This document shows, one piece after another, positions 26,237-34,748 of a stretch of DNA of 64,000 bases. The stretch's first letter is position 1, and each line of letters begins with the position of its first letter. This stretch comes from Methanomicrobium mobile BP (lineage in GTDB: Archaea > Halobacteriota > Methanomicrobia > Methanomicrobiales > Methanomicrobiaceae), in NCBI RefSeq assembly GCF_000711215.1, contig NZ_JOMF01000007.1, positions 1 to 64,000 on the forward strand, written 5' to 3'. The notes under the pieces were generated by a model. It worked only from the letters and a program-made list of their open reading frames with translations, searched no databases and had not been told where the DNA came from. The translations under genes and the position numbers were made by a program.

Positions 26237-26737
26237 TTAGTTTACTGTAACAGTCTGTGATGAAATCTGCTTTCCGCTGTTCTTGTCGAGTACTGTTATT
26301 ACAACCATGTCGCCTTTATTTGGTTCAAATCCGACAAATTTGTTTCCTTGTTTTGTTGTTAAGAAAACGTCATCCCAATCAATTGATAACATATCGCCTG
26401 ACTGGAAAGAATCACTACTAATAGATCCACCTGTTCTGAGTAATTTAGCATTTGTAAGATTTACATTGGAAACCATGTCTACATAGGATCCAGATGTAAT
26501 TTTGGTTTTAACGTCAAGAGATGAGCCTACGATTGAATCACCACCGTGATGTGTTAATACTAATGGGTTTCCAACGGAAAGAGCACCCGTGATACTTGCC
26601 TGTGGTGTAGGTGCAGTTGTACTGACAAGTCCTCCGCCGAATGCTGAGACTACTCCTGCGATGATTAAGGTTACAACGAGCATGAGCATGACGCCGACTA
26701 CGGGCGATACTGCTTCTTTATTTTCAATGAATCTCAT
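26237..26737 (-). CDS. archaeal type IV pilin (DUF1628-type), small
   Basis: The 166-residue protein has a short leader ending ENKEA followed by VSPVVGVMLMLVVTLIIAGVV, the signature of archaeal adhesion pilins cleaved by a prepilin peptidase just before VSPVVG. The hydrophobic helix is followed by a beta-rich domain rich in Ser, Thr and Gly. It is the second gene of a two-pilin operon. A GGAGGC site lies inside the end of the first gene, giving coupled translation. A nearby plus-strand operon encodes an assembly ATPase and platform, so this is probably a subunit of that pilus. Confidence 0.85.
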   Translation of the reverse strand: MRFIENKEAVSPVVGVMLMLVVTLIIAGVVSAFGGGLVSTTAPTPQASITGALSVGNPLVLTHHGGDSIVGSSLDVKTKITSGSYVDMVSNVNLTNAKLLRTGGSISSDSFQSGDMLSIDWDDVFLTTKQGNKFVGFEPNKGDMVVITVLDKNSGKQISSQTVTVN

Positions 26738-26740
26738 ATT

Positions 26741-27484
26741 TTATGCCTCCACTACATAGATGTCTTTGTCAAAGATAATCTGTCCAGTTGGAATATCTAT
26801 AATTTTGACATTTACTACATCTCTGTCCGTTAACCATTCAGCATTATTAATTACTGAATAATCTTTATATCCATAAACGCTATATGACCACGATTTTGAG
26901 GGATCTGGATCTACATAGTTATAGCTACTCAGTGAAGCTTGTGCTTTCATGACATCTCCTGGGCGCAGAATGTAGTTACCGAACCATAAACTTGAATCTG
27001 AACTGGGGAATTTTTTAGGAATTACTAAATATGGGTCTTGGAATTTACAGGTAGTCTCGTTAGCGTTAGCTTTTTCTAATGATAAGTTGACATATCCTCC
27101 ATAATCATTGAATGCCTGTGGCTCTTTACTGGCAGGCAGTGCTGTTGTTTCTCTATAATAGATTTCTTTAGATGTCCTGTTTGTCCATGATGTGACAATC
27201 TTTGTGCGGGCTGTATCAATCGGGTCGCCACCGAGGTGGGTAATCGTCATTGTCGGTTCAATGACTGCCCCCATACCCCACGATGGAACTGAGTGAACAA
27301 TCTTTACATCAAAAGCTGCCTGAGGAGCTTTATCAGCTGTGCCGACAAGACCGCCGGCAAAGGCACTGACCGTTGCCGCGATGATAATCGTTACTACGAG
27401 CATCAGCATTACGCCAACCACAGGCGATACTGCGCTCTCGCGCTCTTTTGCTTCGAAAAGAGCATTGTTGAAGATTTTACTCAT
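26741..27484 (-). CDS. archaeal type IV pilin (DUF1628-type), large
   Basis: The 247-residue product has leader MSKIFNNALFEAKERESA, then VSPVVGVMLMLVVTIIIAATVSAFAGG, nearly identical in the helix to the downstream pilin. The ectodomain is long, with Tyr/Ser-rich sequence and the phrase ITHLGGDPI, parallel to LTHHGGDSI in the smaller pilin. A GGAGGAT site stands 7 nt before the ATG. The conserved head and dissimilar, AT-rich body suggest rapid divergence of the surface part. Use as an adhesive or filament subunit is inferred. Confidence 0.85.
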   Translation of the reverse strand: MSKIFNNALFEAKERESAVSPVVGVMLMLVVTIIIAATVSAFAGGLVGTADKAPQAAFDVKIVHSVPSWGMGAVIEPTMTITHLGGDPIDTARTKIVTSWTNRTSKEIYYRETTALPASKEPQAFNDYGGYVNLSLEKANANETTCKFQDPYLVIPKKFPSSDSSLWFGNYILRPGDVMKAQASLSSYNYVDPDPSKSWSYSVYGYKDYSVINNAEWLTDRDVVNVKIIDIPTGQIIFDKDIYVVEA

Positions 27485-27648
27485 TAATAATCCTCCAATA
27501 CAAACACAAACACCTATGCGTTATCGGGTCTCGGATAATAATGAATGTTCATTACTATGCGAAACCAAACTCAACAGTTCAGTAACCACAACTAAACTAT
27601 TTTTTAGTTAACACATATTTGTTTGATACTCTTTAATTAGCGACATTG

Positions 27649-27660
27649 AAATATATAAGA
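27649..27660 (-). promoter_or_regulatory. TATA box of the pilin operon
   Basis: On the minus strand the site reads TCTTATATATTT. Transcription starting about 25 nt downstream would give a leader of about 140 nt to the first pilin start at 27484. Confidence 0.45.
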
Positions 27661-27783
27661 CTTATTTCGAAATTGTTAATGCCGTTAACAAAAAAAGTGT
27701 CAAAAATCGATCATATCGGGTATTTTCGGGTCACGGTATTATGCGCGCAGGGAAAATCGGGTGAGGGAGTTTTTCATGAAGCG

Positions 27784-27799
27784 GTTTTCATGTGAAAAC
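27784..27799. promoter_or_regulatory. palindromic operator candidate
   Basis: GTTTTCA-TG-TGAAAAC is a perfect 7-bp dyad with a 2-nt centre, in the non-coding region between two divergent pilus transcription units. Confidence 0.3.
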
Positions 27800-28340
27800 G
27801 GGTTAAAGATCCGATCTGCTTTTGTTTTTGAGGCGGCGCACGGAAATTTCGGGTTTTAGATCGTCCGAAACGTCCCGTGTTTATTGAAACATAAACAATA
27901 TGTACTATCAAGTATTATCTTATTGAACATAAGTATTACAAATGTGGTGCTTTACGGCAATTTATGGTATTTTCGGGGCATCCGGCAATCGGGGTTGAGA
28001 GTTGCATCTCAATGCTCTGATCAAGTGCGGTTGATTTGGACGGCATGATTAACGCAAAAAAATCTGATATAATGAAAGTAATAAATAATTATATAATAAA
28101 TAAAAATATGTGTATATATTTGTGAGTTTTCCGCGGCATGAACGAAAAATTCGGATTCGACCGTGAAGAAATACAGATACGGCACTGCTGTAATATATAT
28201 TTATTATCAATCAAGCAAGACATGTAATGAAGAGTGAGTAACACTAAAGAAATTCCTGTAAACCCGCGGCATTAATCATTAACTTCAACGGCGCAGGTAT
28301 CGGTGTGGTGTGTTCCGGCACTGCCGCCGAATCATTGAAA

Positions 28341-28357
28341 ATCGAAAATATATAAAA
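28341..28357 (+). promoter_or_regulatory. TATA box of the pilus assembly operon
   Basis: ATCGAAAATATATAAAA contains an A-rich BRE-like stretch and TATATAAA. Transcription would start about 25 nt downstream, leaving a leader of roughly 70 nt before the ATG at 28451. Confidence 0.45.
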
Positions 28358-28450
28358 AACAAATCGGCAAAAACAAATCGGAATTAAATCGAAGGTTACT
28401 CAAAAGTTACTCGTAAAAATAGGGGGACTGAATAATCAGTATTTACGAAA

Positions 28451-29425
28451 ATGGCAGGCGCAAAAACATTTGATACCGATAAACTGGTCAGACTGATGGG
28501 GGTGGCAGTCGTAATCGTCATTGTCCTCATCGCCGTGGCTGTCGGAATGGTTGTTCTCAAAGACGTTTCAAATTTCATACCGGGCACGGGATCATCAGCG
28601 GTTCCCGATCAGACCGGCAGTCAGAATATCCCGGGCAACCCCGCCGTCGGACAGACTACCGTTCCCGCTAACGATCCGTCATACGATCCCGTAGCCGAGG
28701 CACGCGAAGCTTACATAAGGGCATTGCAGGAAGCCGCCGCCAAAGAAAACAAAACCGACAAAAGTGTGGACGATTCGGTAACGGAGATACCCGTTTACGG
28801 CTCCGAGAAAGCCAACACACTCTCAGCCAACAGCCCGAAATCGGACGGCAATATCTCAATCGGATACTATCAGGTAATCTTCGAGAAAAAATATGATTAC
28901 AGGAAAACCCTTGGCAACAGCAGTCTCCTCGTTGACGTCAACCGCGGTCCGCTCATCGTTCACTATGAGATCTCGAACCCGACGGTCACAATCGGAAGCG
29001 GAACGGGAAGCACTAAAAACAAAAAATATACCGATGATTCCGGTCGCGAAATCAAGGATCTGCCAACCGAAAACCCCACATACTGCTATGCCGAGATAAA
29101 CATCATAGACAACAAAACAGGCAAGACAGTAGCCACCGGCGGATTCGGCAGAACGGACTCCTCATCGACGAAGAAAGACATATCGGTCTACAGTGCCGGC
29201 GAATACCTGATATACTGCACGGGCACGGGACTCGATATCGACGTAAAGGTAATCACCGGCGCAACCGAAGATAACCCCAACGCAATCGCCGTGGACACCG
29301 GCGCAAAAGACGCATTCTCATCACTGACGCGGTCGGGCACAAAGACCGTAAAAACCGGTTCCGGTTCGACGACATCATCCAATAACGTCGACGACGAGAG
29401 CATACCCCCGTGGGAAAGGTGGTAA
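28451..29425 (+). CDS. membrane-anchored extracellular protein of unknown function, first gene of pilus operon
   Basis: I do not recognise the family. The 324-residue protein has a single N-terminal membrane helix (about 14-37, LMGVAVVIVIVLIAVAVGMVVL) and then a Pro/Gly/Thr-rich linker. A probable beta domain follows (about 130-275, with YYQVIFEKKYDYRK and VHYEISNPTVTIG). It ends in a Ser/Thr/Gly tail terminating PPWERW. Its stop overlaps the start of the assembly ATPase, so the two are translated together. A role as a pilus pore, alignment or anchoring component is inferred from context only. Confidence 0.55.
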   Translation: MAGAKTFDTDKLVRLMGVAVVIVIVLIAVAVGMVVLKDVSNFIPGTGSSAVPDQTGSQNIPGNPAVGQTTVPANDPSYDPVAEAREAYIRALQEAAAKENKTDKSVDDSVTEIPVYGSEKANTLSANSPKSDGNISIGYYQVIFEKKYDYRKTLGNSSLLVDVNRGPLIVHYEISNPTVTIGSGTGSTKNKKYTDDSGREIKDLPTENPTYCYAEINIIDNKTGKTVATGGFGRTDSSSTKKDISVYSAGEYLIYCTGTGLDIDVKVITGATEDNPNAIAVDTGAKDAFSSLTRSGTKTVKTGSGSTTSSNNVDDESIPPWERW

Positions 29426-31230
29426 TGTTGGATCTGTTAAAGACGCTCGATATCGGCTCAATCGCCAAGAAGGCACATCTCCTTAAGAAGAAGGATGAGG
29501 TTGCCCCAGAAAACGGCGACGGTACCGAAATCGGGGACTTTAACGGTACCGCCAACCGCAGCGCGGACGGTGAAATCTTAATCCCCTACGACGATGCGCA
29601 GAAAAATCCCGACGAGATCCAGAAGCAACTGAACTCAGAGAAGAACAAACCAGGCGCAATCGAGAAAGGCAGAGAATTTTTTAACTCGATAGTAGACGGC
29701 ATTATCGGCACCAAACCCGTCGACGAATCGGTATACACCCCCGAACCCCCGGAAACGTCCGCACTGCCGGAAGTCTCCAAGAGCCTCCTCGAAGAAGGGG
29801 TAACCATACTTGATACCTACTGGTTGCTTGCACCCTACTCCTATGTCGCAATAGTGGAGGATAAGGAACAGAACAAGAGTTACCGCGTATTCGAACCGCT
29901 CATCACCGAGAAAGAAAAACTCATACTCGAGGAGACCGACGCCGAACTCCGCTCGGTAATGCTCTATGACGCCACAAAACTGAATGAAGAGATAAAATTC
30001 GACTATGCGACGGTTCATCGTATAATCAGCAAACTCGACCCGTCAATCGACATAAGGCGCACGGGAATCATCTGCTACTATCTCGAGAGAAACTTCCACG
30101 GATACGGAAGACTCGATCCGCTGATGCACGACGAAAACATCGAAGATATCACGTGCAACGGTCCCGGTATACCCCTCTTCATATATCACCGCAAATATGC
30201 AAACCTGCCCGTAAACATCGTCTTCAACGGCGAAGACCTCAACCGCTACGTCCTTAAAATAGCTCAGAAAGCCGACAAACAGCTCTCGCTCACAAGCCCG
30301 CTCGTCGATGCCGCACTCCCCGGCGGCGCACGTGCGCAGATAACCTATACGGACGTAGTCTCCTCGAAAGGCAGTTCGTTTACAATCCGTAAATTCAAAT
30401 CCGACCCGATGACGCCTATTGACCTCATCGACTACGGCACATACGACGCCGAGATAATGGCATTCCTCTGGCTCTGCGTCGAAAACCGCAAGAGCGCCAT
30501 CGTCGTCGGCGGAACGGCATCCGGAAAGACATCCATGATGAATGCATTCTCGCTCTTCATCCCGCAGTTTGCAAAGATCGTATCCATCGAAGATACCCGT
30601 GAAATTCAGATGCCGCATAAAAACTGGCTCCCCATGAAGACACGTGAGAGCACGGCGGAATCCGGAAAAGGAAACGTCGACATGTTCTCGCTCCTCAAAG
30701 CCGCACTCCGTCAGCGCCCCGAATACATCATTGTCGGCGAGGTCAGAGGCAGCGAAGCCCAGACACTCTTCCAGGCAATGAACACAGGACACACCACATA
30801 CTCCACACTCCATGCCGGAGGAATCGAGCAGGCAATCAACCGCCTCACCACAAACCCCATAAACGTCCCCCCCTCGATGTTCGGCGCACTCAACCTGATG
30901 ATAATTCAGCAGCTCCAGTACGTGAACAAAAGAATGGCAAGACGCTGCATCTTTATTGCCGAAACCTTCGTCAAGAAGAACTACATCGACTACAACATCC
31001 TCTACAAGTGGCAGCCCTCAACAGACACTTTCGAGAAGATCTACAGAGATTCCAGGGTCCTCAAAGAGATTGCCTACAGTCAGGGCTGGACCGACGCACA
31101 GGTAAGAGAAGAGATAGACAAGAGGAAAGAGATCCTTATGGGTCTTCTGCAGCACAGAATCAGAGATTCCGATCACATCACCACGGTCTTTGACGAATTC
31201 AGCAAGAACGGTCACTATGAATTTGACTAA
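29425..31230 (+). CDS. type IV pilus/archaellum-type assembly ATPase (GspE/FlaI family)
   Basis: These hexameric ATPases drive pilin polymerisation from the cytoplasmic face. The 601-residue product has a poorly conserved, charged N-terminal 120 residues. The two-domain ATPase follows: Walker A GGTASGKTS with Lys368, the Asp box IEDTREIQMPHKNW, and the Walker B-like VGEVRGSEA with Glu439, plus the His box near GHTTYSTLHAGG. The ATG at 29425 overlaps the upstream stop by one base; an in-frame GTG at 29410 is possible. FlaH is absent nearby and pilin genes flank it, so a pilus motor is favoured over the archaellum motor. This is inference. Confidence 0.8.
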   Translation: MLDLLKTLDIGSIAKKAHLLKKKDEVAPENGDGTEIGDFNGTANRSADGEILIPYDDAQKNPDEIQKQLNSEKNKPGAIEKGREFFNSIVDGIIGTKPVDESVYTPEPPETSALPEVSKSLLEEGVTILDTYWLLAPYSYVAIVEDKEQNKSYRVFEPLITEKEKLILEETDAELRSVMLYDATKLNEEIKFDYATVHRIISKLDPSIDIRRTGIICYYLERNFHGYGRLDPLMHDENIEDITCNGPGIPLFIYHRKYANLPVNIVFNGEDLNRYVLKIAQKADKQLSLTSPLVDAALPGGARAQITYTDVVSSKGSSFTIRKFKSDPMTPIDLIDYGTYDAEIMAFLWLCVENRKSAIVVGGTASGKTSMMNAFSLFIPQFAKIVSIEDTREIQMPHKNWLPMKTRESTAESGKGNVDMFSLLKAALRQRPEYIIVGEVRGSEAQTLFQAMNTGHTTYSTLHAGGIEQAINRLTTNPINVPPSMFGALNLMIIQQLQYVNKRMARRCIFIAETFVKKNYIDYNILYKWQPSTDTFEKIYRDSRVLKEIAYSQGWTDAQVREEIDKRKEILMGLLQHRIRDSDHITTVFDEFSKNGHYEFD

Positions 31231-33022
31231 CAACCCCCTCATGAATTCACTCAACAACGATGAATTCAAGAAATCTCTCAAATCGGCGCACATCCCGATA
31301 ACCTCCGAGGATTATCTCCTTCTGGTTATTTTCGGGACCGTTCTTGTCGGATTGGTCCTGATTCTCCTAATACTCTTAAACTTCCTTCTCAACATCAACC
31401 TAAACCCCATACCCTTTCTCGACCCCGTAATCTCAATGGCAATCTTATTTCTTGTCATAGTCGGCACCGTATTCACGCTTGCCTATACCTATCCGCAGAT
31501 GGAATGTTCGGGACGAAAGACAAGAATCGAGTTTGATCTGCCCTATGCCGTCACCTACATGCAGGCTCTCTCCACAACAATGACGCTCTTCTCCATCTTC
31601 AAGAGCGTTGCCGAAAACTACGATCTATACGGCGAAGTCTCGGAAGAATGCGCCATGATAGTAAGAGATGTCGAGTATTTCGGCGATGACCTCATGGTGG
31701 CAATGAGGAACGTCCAGAGCATAACGCCGTCGGAAAATTTCAGCGAACTCCTAAACGATCTCGCAATGGTCTTCAAGACCGGCGGCAGCATGACGGACTT
31801 CTTCGCTTCAAAGTCCGAACATTACCGCGAGACCGCACTTCAGGAACTTGACAACACCTTAAAGACCATGGAGATCATGGCTGAGATATACGTAACGGCA
31901 TTCGTTGCGGGACCAATCGCCATAATGATAATGATAGTCGCCCAGAATCTCTCGGGTCAGTCTACGGTCGACTTTCTGGCGCCGCTCATGTATATCGGTC
32001 TGCCCATCGGCGCAACCGCTATGGTCTTCCTGCTCTATATCATGATGCCGCCCGACACTCTCACCATCAGCAGAAAAGCCCTGCCTCAGGCGGAATACTC
32101 CGATACCAACATCGATCCCGGAAGCATGATGCTGGTCGATGAAAAATTCATGAAAAATTTCGAGAGTCACAGAAATCTCCTGAGAATCCGTGAGATACTC
32201 CGAAACCCGATGAAATACTATGTCTCGGACTACCAGTACGGAGCGGTCTTCGGTGTGATTTTAGCCTGTATCGTAGCCCTGCTGTTTTTTAACGGAACGC
32301 TTGCGAAGTTAATTCCGACATACACATTGGAAGCATTCATCTCACTCTTTGTGATCATGTTCATGCTGCCTGTCGCGGTTGCCTATGAAGCAAGGAATCA
32401 CTATCTGAAAAAGTTCGAATCACAGCTTCCCGCCTTCCTCCGCGAGATCTCGGATATGAAAGATATGGGTATGACGCTTCAGAGTGCCATTCACATAATT
32501 GCGAACTCCAAGATAGGCGTCCTCACAAGAGAGGTAAAGATAACATCCACCGAGATAAAGATGGGAACAAGCGTATCGCTTGCGCTTTACAAACTTGAAG
32601 AGAGAATCGGACTTGTCTCGGTAAAGCGTGCAATATCGCTGGTCATAAAGGCAAGCGAGATAACCGACCATCTCCACGAGATCCTTGCCATAGCCATAGG
32701 TGACCTTGAACATTTCCTTAAGATGAAGAACGAGCGTTTCGGAGTTTCGTTTGTCTACGTCGCCATTATTTACCTCTCACTCGGTATCTTCCTCTATTCG
32801 GCGTATCAGCTGAACGTGACCTTTATCGAGAGTTTCTCAGAGTTCAATCTCAACTTCAACGTCTCCTCGAATGTCGGTGAGATGTTCCATATCTCTATAA
32901 TTCTGGCGCTATTCTCGGGTCTGATGGCGGGACAGCTGAGTGCGAACAACATTCTTGCGGGACTCAAGCACAGCATTATCTTTCTTCTGGCGACCGGCGT
33001 CCTGTTCATTTATATTATTTGA
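31217..33022 (+). CDS. type IV pilus/archaellum-type membrane platform protein (FlaJ/TadC family)
   Basis: The 601-residue integral membrane protein carries two copies of the T2SSF domain, each with a cytoplasmic helical bundle (YAVTYMQALSTTMTLFSIFKSVAE near residue 100 and LPAFLREISDMKDMGMTLQSAI near residue 405) and membrane helices. About nine hydrophobic segments are visible. It anchors the filament base and passes motion from the ATPase. The ATG at 31217 overlaps the end of the ATPase gene by 14 nt and is preferred over an upstream TTG at 31190. Archaeal FlaJ and pilus platform proteins share this double arrangement. Confidence 0.8.
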   Translation: MNLTNNPLMNSLNNDEFKKSLKSAHIPITSEDYLLLVIFGTVLVGLVLILLILLNFLLNINLNPIPFLDPVISMAILFLVIVGTVFTLAYTYPQMECSGRKTRIEFDLPYAVTYMQALSTTMTLFSIFKSVAENYDLYGEVSEECAMIVRDVEYFGDDLMVAMRNVQSITPSENFSELLNDLAMVFKTGGSMTDFFASKSEHYRETALQELDNTLKTMEIMAEIYVTAFVAGPIAIMIMIVAQNLSGQSTVDFLAPLMYIGLPIGATAMVFLLYIMMPPDTLTISRKALPQAEYSDTNIDPGSMMLVDEKFMKNFESHRNLLRIREILRNPMKYYVSDYQYGAVFGVILACIVALLFFNGTLAKLIPTYTLEAFISLFVIMFMLPVAVAYEARNHYLKKFESQLPAFLREISDMKDMGMTLQSAIHIIANSKIGVLTREVKITSTEIKMGTSVSLALYKLEERIGLVSVKRAISLVIKASEITDHLHEILAIAIGDLEHFLKMKNERFGVSFVYVAIIYLSLGIFLYSAYQLNVTFIESFSEFNLNFNVSSNVGEMFHISIILALFSGLMAGQLSANNILAGLKHSIIFLLATGVLFIYII

Positions 33023-33032
33023 GGTTGTAATT

Positions 33033-33611
33033 ATGAAAACACGAGATTTCGGGGAGATAATTATGGGGAATAATGTTGGGAAATTTAGTGGAAACATTGT
33101 GGGGAAATTTATGAGAAATATTGCGGGAAATACCGGGGGGAATAATACGGGGAATAATACGATGTTGCCGCATGTGATGCCGCAGACGTTGCCGCGGAAT
33201 TCTTTGGATAACCGTGCCATATCTCCCGTGGTCGGCGAGATGCTCATGCTCACGGTTGTCCTTATACTGGTGGCTCTTTTTGCCGCATCTTCGAGCAGTT
33301 TTATTCCGAGTGACCGGGAACCCTCGGTGAATATACTGGTCGGCGACGTTGACCCGTCCAATCATGACGTGACTCTCTGGCATAAGGGCGGAGATGTCGT
33401 ATCGCTCTCTAACATGAAGGTGATTATCGGAAACGGCAATGAAAGAAATACCTTTACCGAGGATAACTTTGTCATAAACGGCGATGACGAACTGAAGAAC
33501 TTCAAACCCGGCGATTACATGACCGTACACGCGGGTTATGACATCAGGGGAGAGGACATAACCGTAGTTGTGGGAAGTACGGTAGTAATGTACGGGAGAA
33601 TCCGCGAATGA
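33033..33611 (+). CDS. type IV pilin-like protein with repetitive N-terminal leader
   Basis: From about residue 64 the protein reads ISPVVGEMLMLTVVLILVALFA, an archaeal pilin helix, followed by a short beta-rich domain with VTLWHKGGDVV. The leader before it would be about 63 residues long and consists of Gly-Asn-Lys repeats (GNNVGKF, GNIVGKF, GNTGGNNTGNN). Ordinary pilin leaders are 5-25 residues. The ATG at 33033 follows a GAGGTTG site, but ATGs at 33063, 33111 and 33162 are in frame. The last would give a normal 20-residue leader. The start is therefore uncertain. It overlaps the next gene by 4 nt. Confidence 0.65.
   Translation: MKTRDFGEIIMGNNVGKFSGNIVGKFMRNIAGNTGGNNTGNNTMLPHVMPQTLPRNSLDNRAISPVVGEMLMLTVVLILVALFAASSSSFIPSDREPSVNILVGDVDPSNHDVTLWHKGGDVVSLSNMKVIIGNGNERNTFTEDNFVINGDDELKNFKPGDYMTVHAGYDIRGEDITVVVGSTVVMYGRIRE
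33063..33165 (+). repeat. degenerate GGGAAATA/GGGGAATAAT repeats in a pilin leader
   Basis: Purine-rich units such as GGGGAATAAT, GGGAAATTTA and GGGGAAATTT recur about seven times, encoding Gly-Asn-rich residues. They lie exactly before the conserved pilin helix. Confidence 0.6.
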
Positions 33612-34651
33612 GAGCCAAAACCGATAAAAAATCCGATGCGACCGCATTCAATGCGAAAATTACTGTAAAAACCGCCGACCGCGAAAACGCGGTAGCGCCG
33701 GTTGTCGCCGTTCTTCTTATACTTGCGGTATTAATGACAATAATCTCGCTCTATTCCGCCATATACGTCCCCGCTCTTAAGGAACAGTCGGAGATAGAGC
33801 ATCTCGCGGGCGTCGAAGAGGCATTTCTCAGGTTCTCTTCCGACATCGAGAGTGCCATACTCACCAAATCCGAAGGCACGGTAACGCGCAATGTCGAACT
33901 CGGCGGCGGCAGTGTCGTATTATCGCCGCTGAAATCCGGCGGCATAATGGAGGTCAAGAATGAGACTCCGACGTGGACTTACAAGATTTATAAGGACGGA
34001 TATGCCGCACAGGAAAATCTTATCGCACAATCCCTGCTTGTCAACTTCTCTTATGAGGCGGTCGGCAATTTCTGGATGGATAACGGATATCTCTGGGACT
34101 ACGGAATTGTCTCCTTAAAGACGCCTTATTCGAGCGCAACGCCGATTCAGTATACGACATATGAAGCCGCGGCTGATGACATAAAAGCGAACGGCGGAAT
34201 ATTCAGGTCAATGTTCGATCTGGATTATCTCTCGAATGTCGTTTTCGAGAAGGACGGAGAAGGTAAGCTGACCGGCAATACGTATCTGAACTGCTCGGAG
34301 ATTATAATTACCGCCGTAACCTTTGAGAAAGGCGCAAGCGACTACACAAGCGGAAGCGGACATGCGACATTAAAGATGGATTCGAAAATGGAGTATCAGA
34401 CAATATCAACGGGAGATTTGGTAATCACCATGAATCCCGATCTGTTCCCGCCGGTGAATACGGATAATCTTCCCAATTCGGCGGGTGATGTTCTCGAGTA
34501 TAACATAGGTAAGGAATTGGATAACCTCAGAAATCAGGGATTCGCCAATATCGGAACCTTTACCTATGACCCCGATCACGTATTCCGTGTGCACTTTAAT
34601 GCCCCCGTTAAAGTAACGGTAAGAAATCTGATACTGACGATAAGCGTATAA
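33608..34651 (+). CDS. pilin-like surface protein, large ectodomain
   Basis: The 347-residue protein begins with a basic leader of about 28 residues, then VAPVVAVLLILAVLMTIISLYSAIYVP, a pilin-type helix with APVVA in place of SPVVG. A heptad-like stretch KEQSEIEHLAGVEEAFLRFSS follows, then a large Tyr/Thr/Gly-rich beta domain. It is the last gene of the operon. A minor pilin or tip protein is likely, by size and position. Related archaeal minor pilin families with a following coiled segment exist, but the exact family is not certain. Confidence 0.65.
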   Translation: MRAKTDKKSDATAFNAKITVKTADRENAVAPVVAVLLILAVLMTIISLYSAIYVPALKEQSEIEHLAGVEEAFLRFSSDIESAILTKSEGTVTRNVELGGGSVVLSPLKSGGIMEVKNETPTWTYKIYKDGYAAQENLIAQSLLVNFSYEAVGNFWMDNGYLWDYGIVSLKTPYSSATPIQYTTYEAAADDIKANGGIFRSMFDLDYLSNVVFEKDGEGKLTGNTYLNCSEIIITAVTFEKGASDYTSGSGHATLKMDSKMEYQTISTGDLVITMNPDLFPPVNTDNLPNSAGDVLEYNIGKELDNLRNQGFANIGTFTYDPDHVFRVHFNAPVKVTVRNLILTISV

Positions 34652-34718
34652 TTGTACCGGCATACCGGTATGGAGCGGTTTGAAGACAAAATAACCAAAA
34701 TTAAACAACCATAAGTTA

Positions 34719-34728
34719 ACTTTATTTG
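34719..34728 (+). promoter_or_regulatory. TATA box of the B12 uptake operon
   Basis: ACTTTATTTG is centred about 26 nt upstream of the ATG at 34749. There is no ribosome site before that ATG, so the mRNA is probably leaderless. Confidence 0.5.
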
Positions 34729-34748
34729 TATCTGCTCCCATATTCTTT

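Larger units (their letters stand above)
27485..28450 (+). other. long divergent regulatory region between pilin and assembly operons
   Basis: No gene is seen in 966 bp. The region is AT-rich with promoters on both strands. It holds a perfect dyad GTTTTCATGTGAAAAC (27784-27799), an inverted pair TTGAGA/TCTCAA (27995-28012) and a very AT-rich tract at about 28077-28120. A small regulatory RNA is possible but not shown. Confidence 0.45.

Noticed and set aside
29410-33022. Archaellum motor genes flaI and flaJ
   Set aside because: Not excluded, but flaH is missing, pilin genes flank the operon and the first gene is unlike any archaellum component, so a pilus system was preferred.
32940-33032. 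Longer start for the pilin-like gene, inside the platform gene
   Set aside because: It would overlap the platform gene by more than 80 bp and has no ribosome site.
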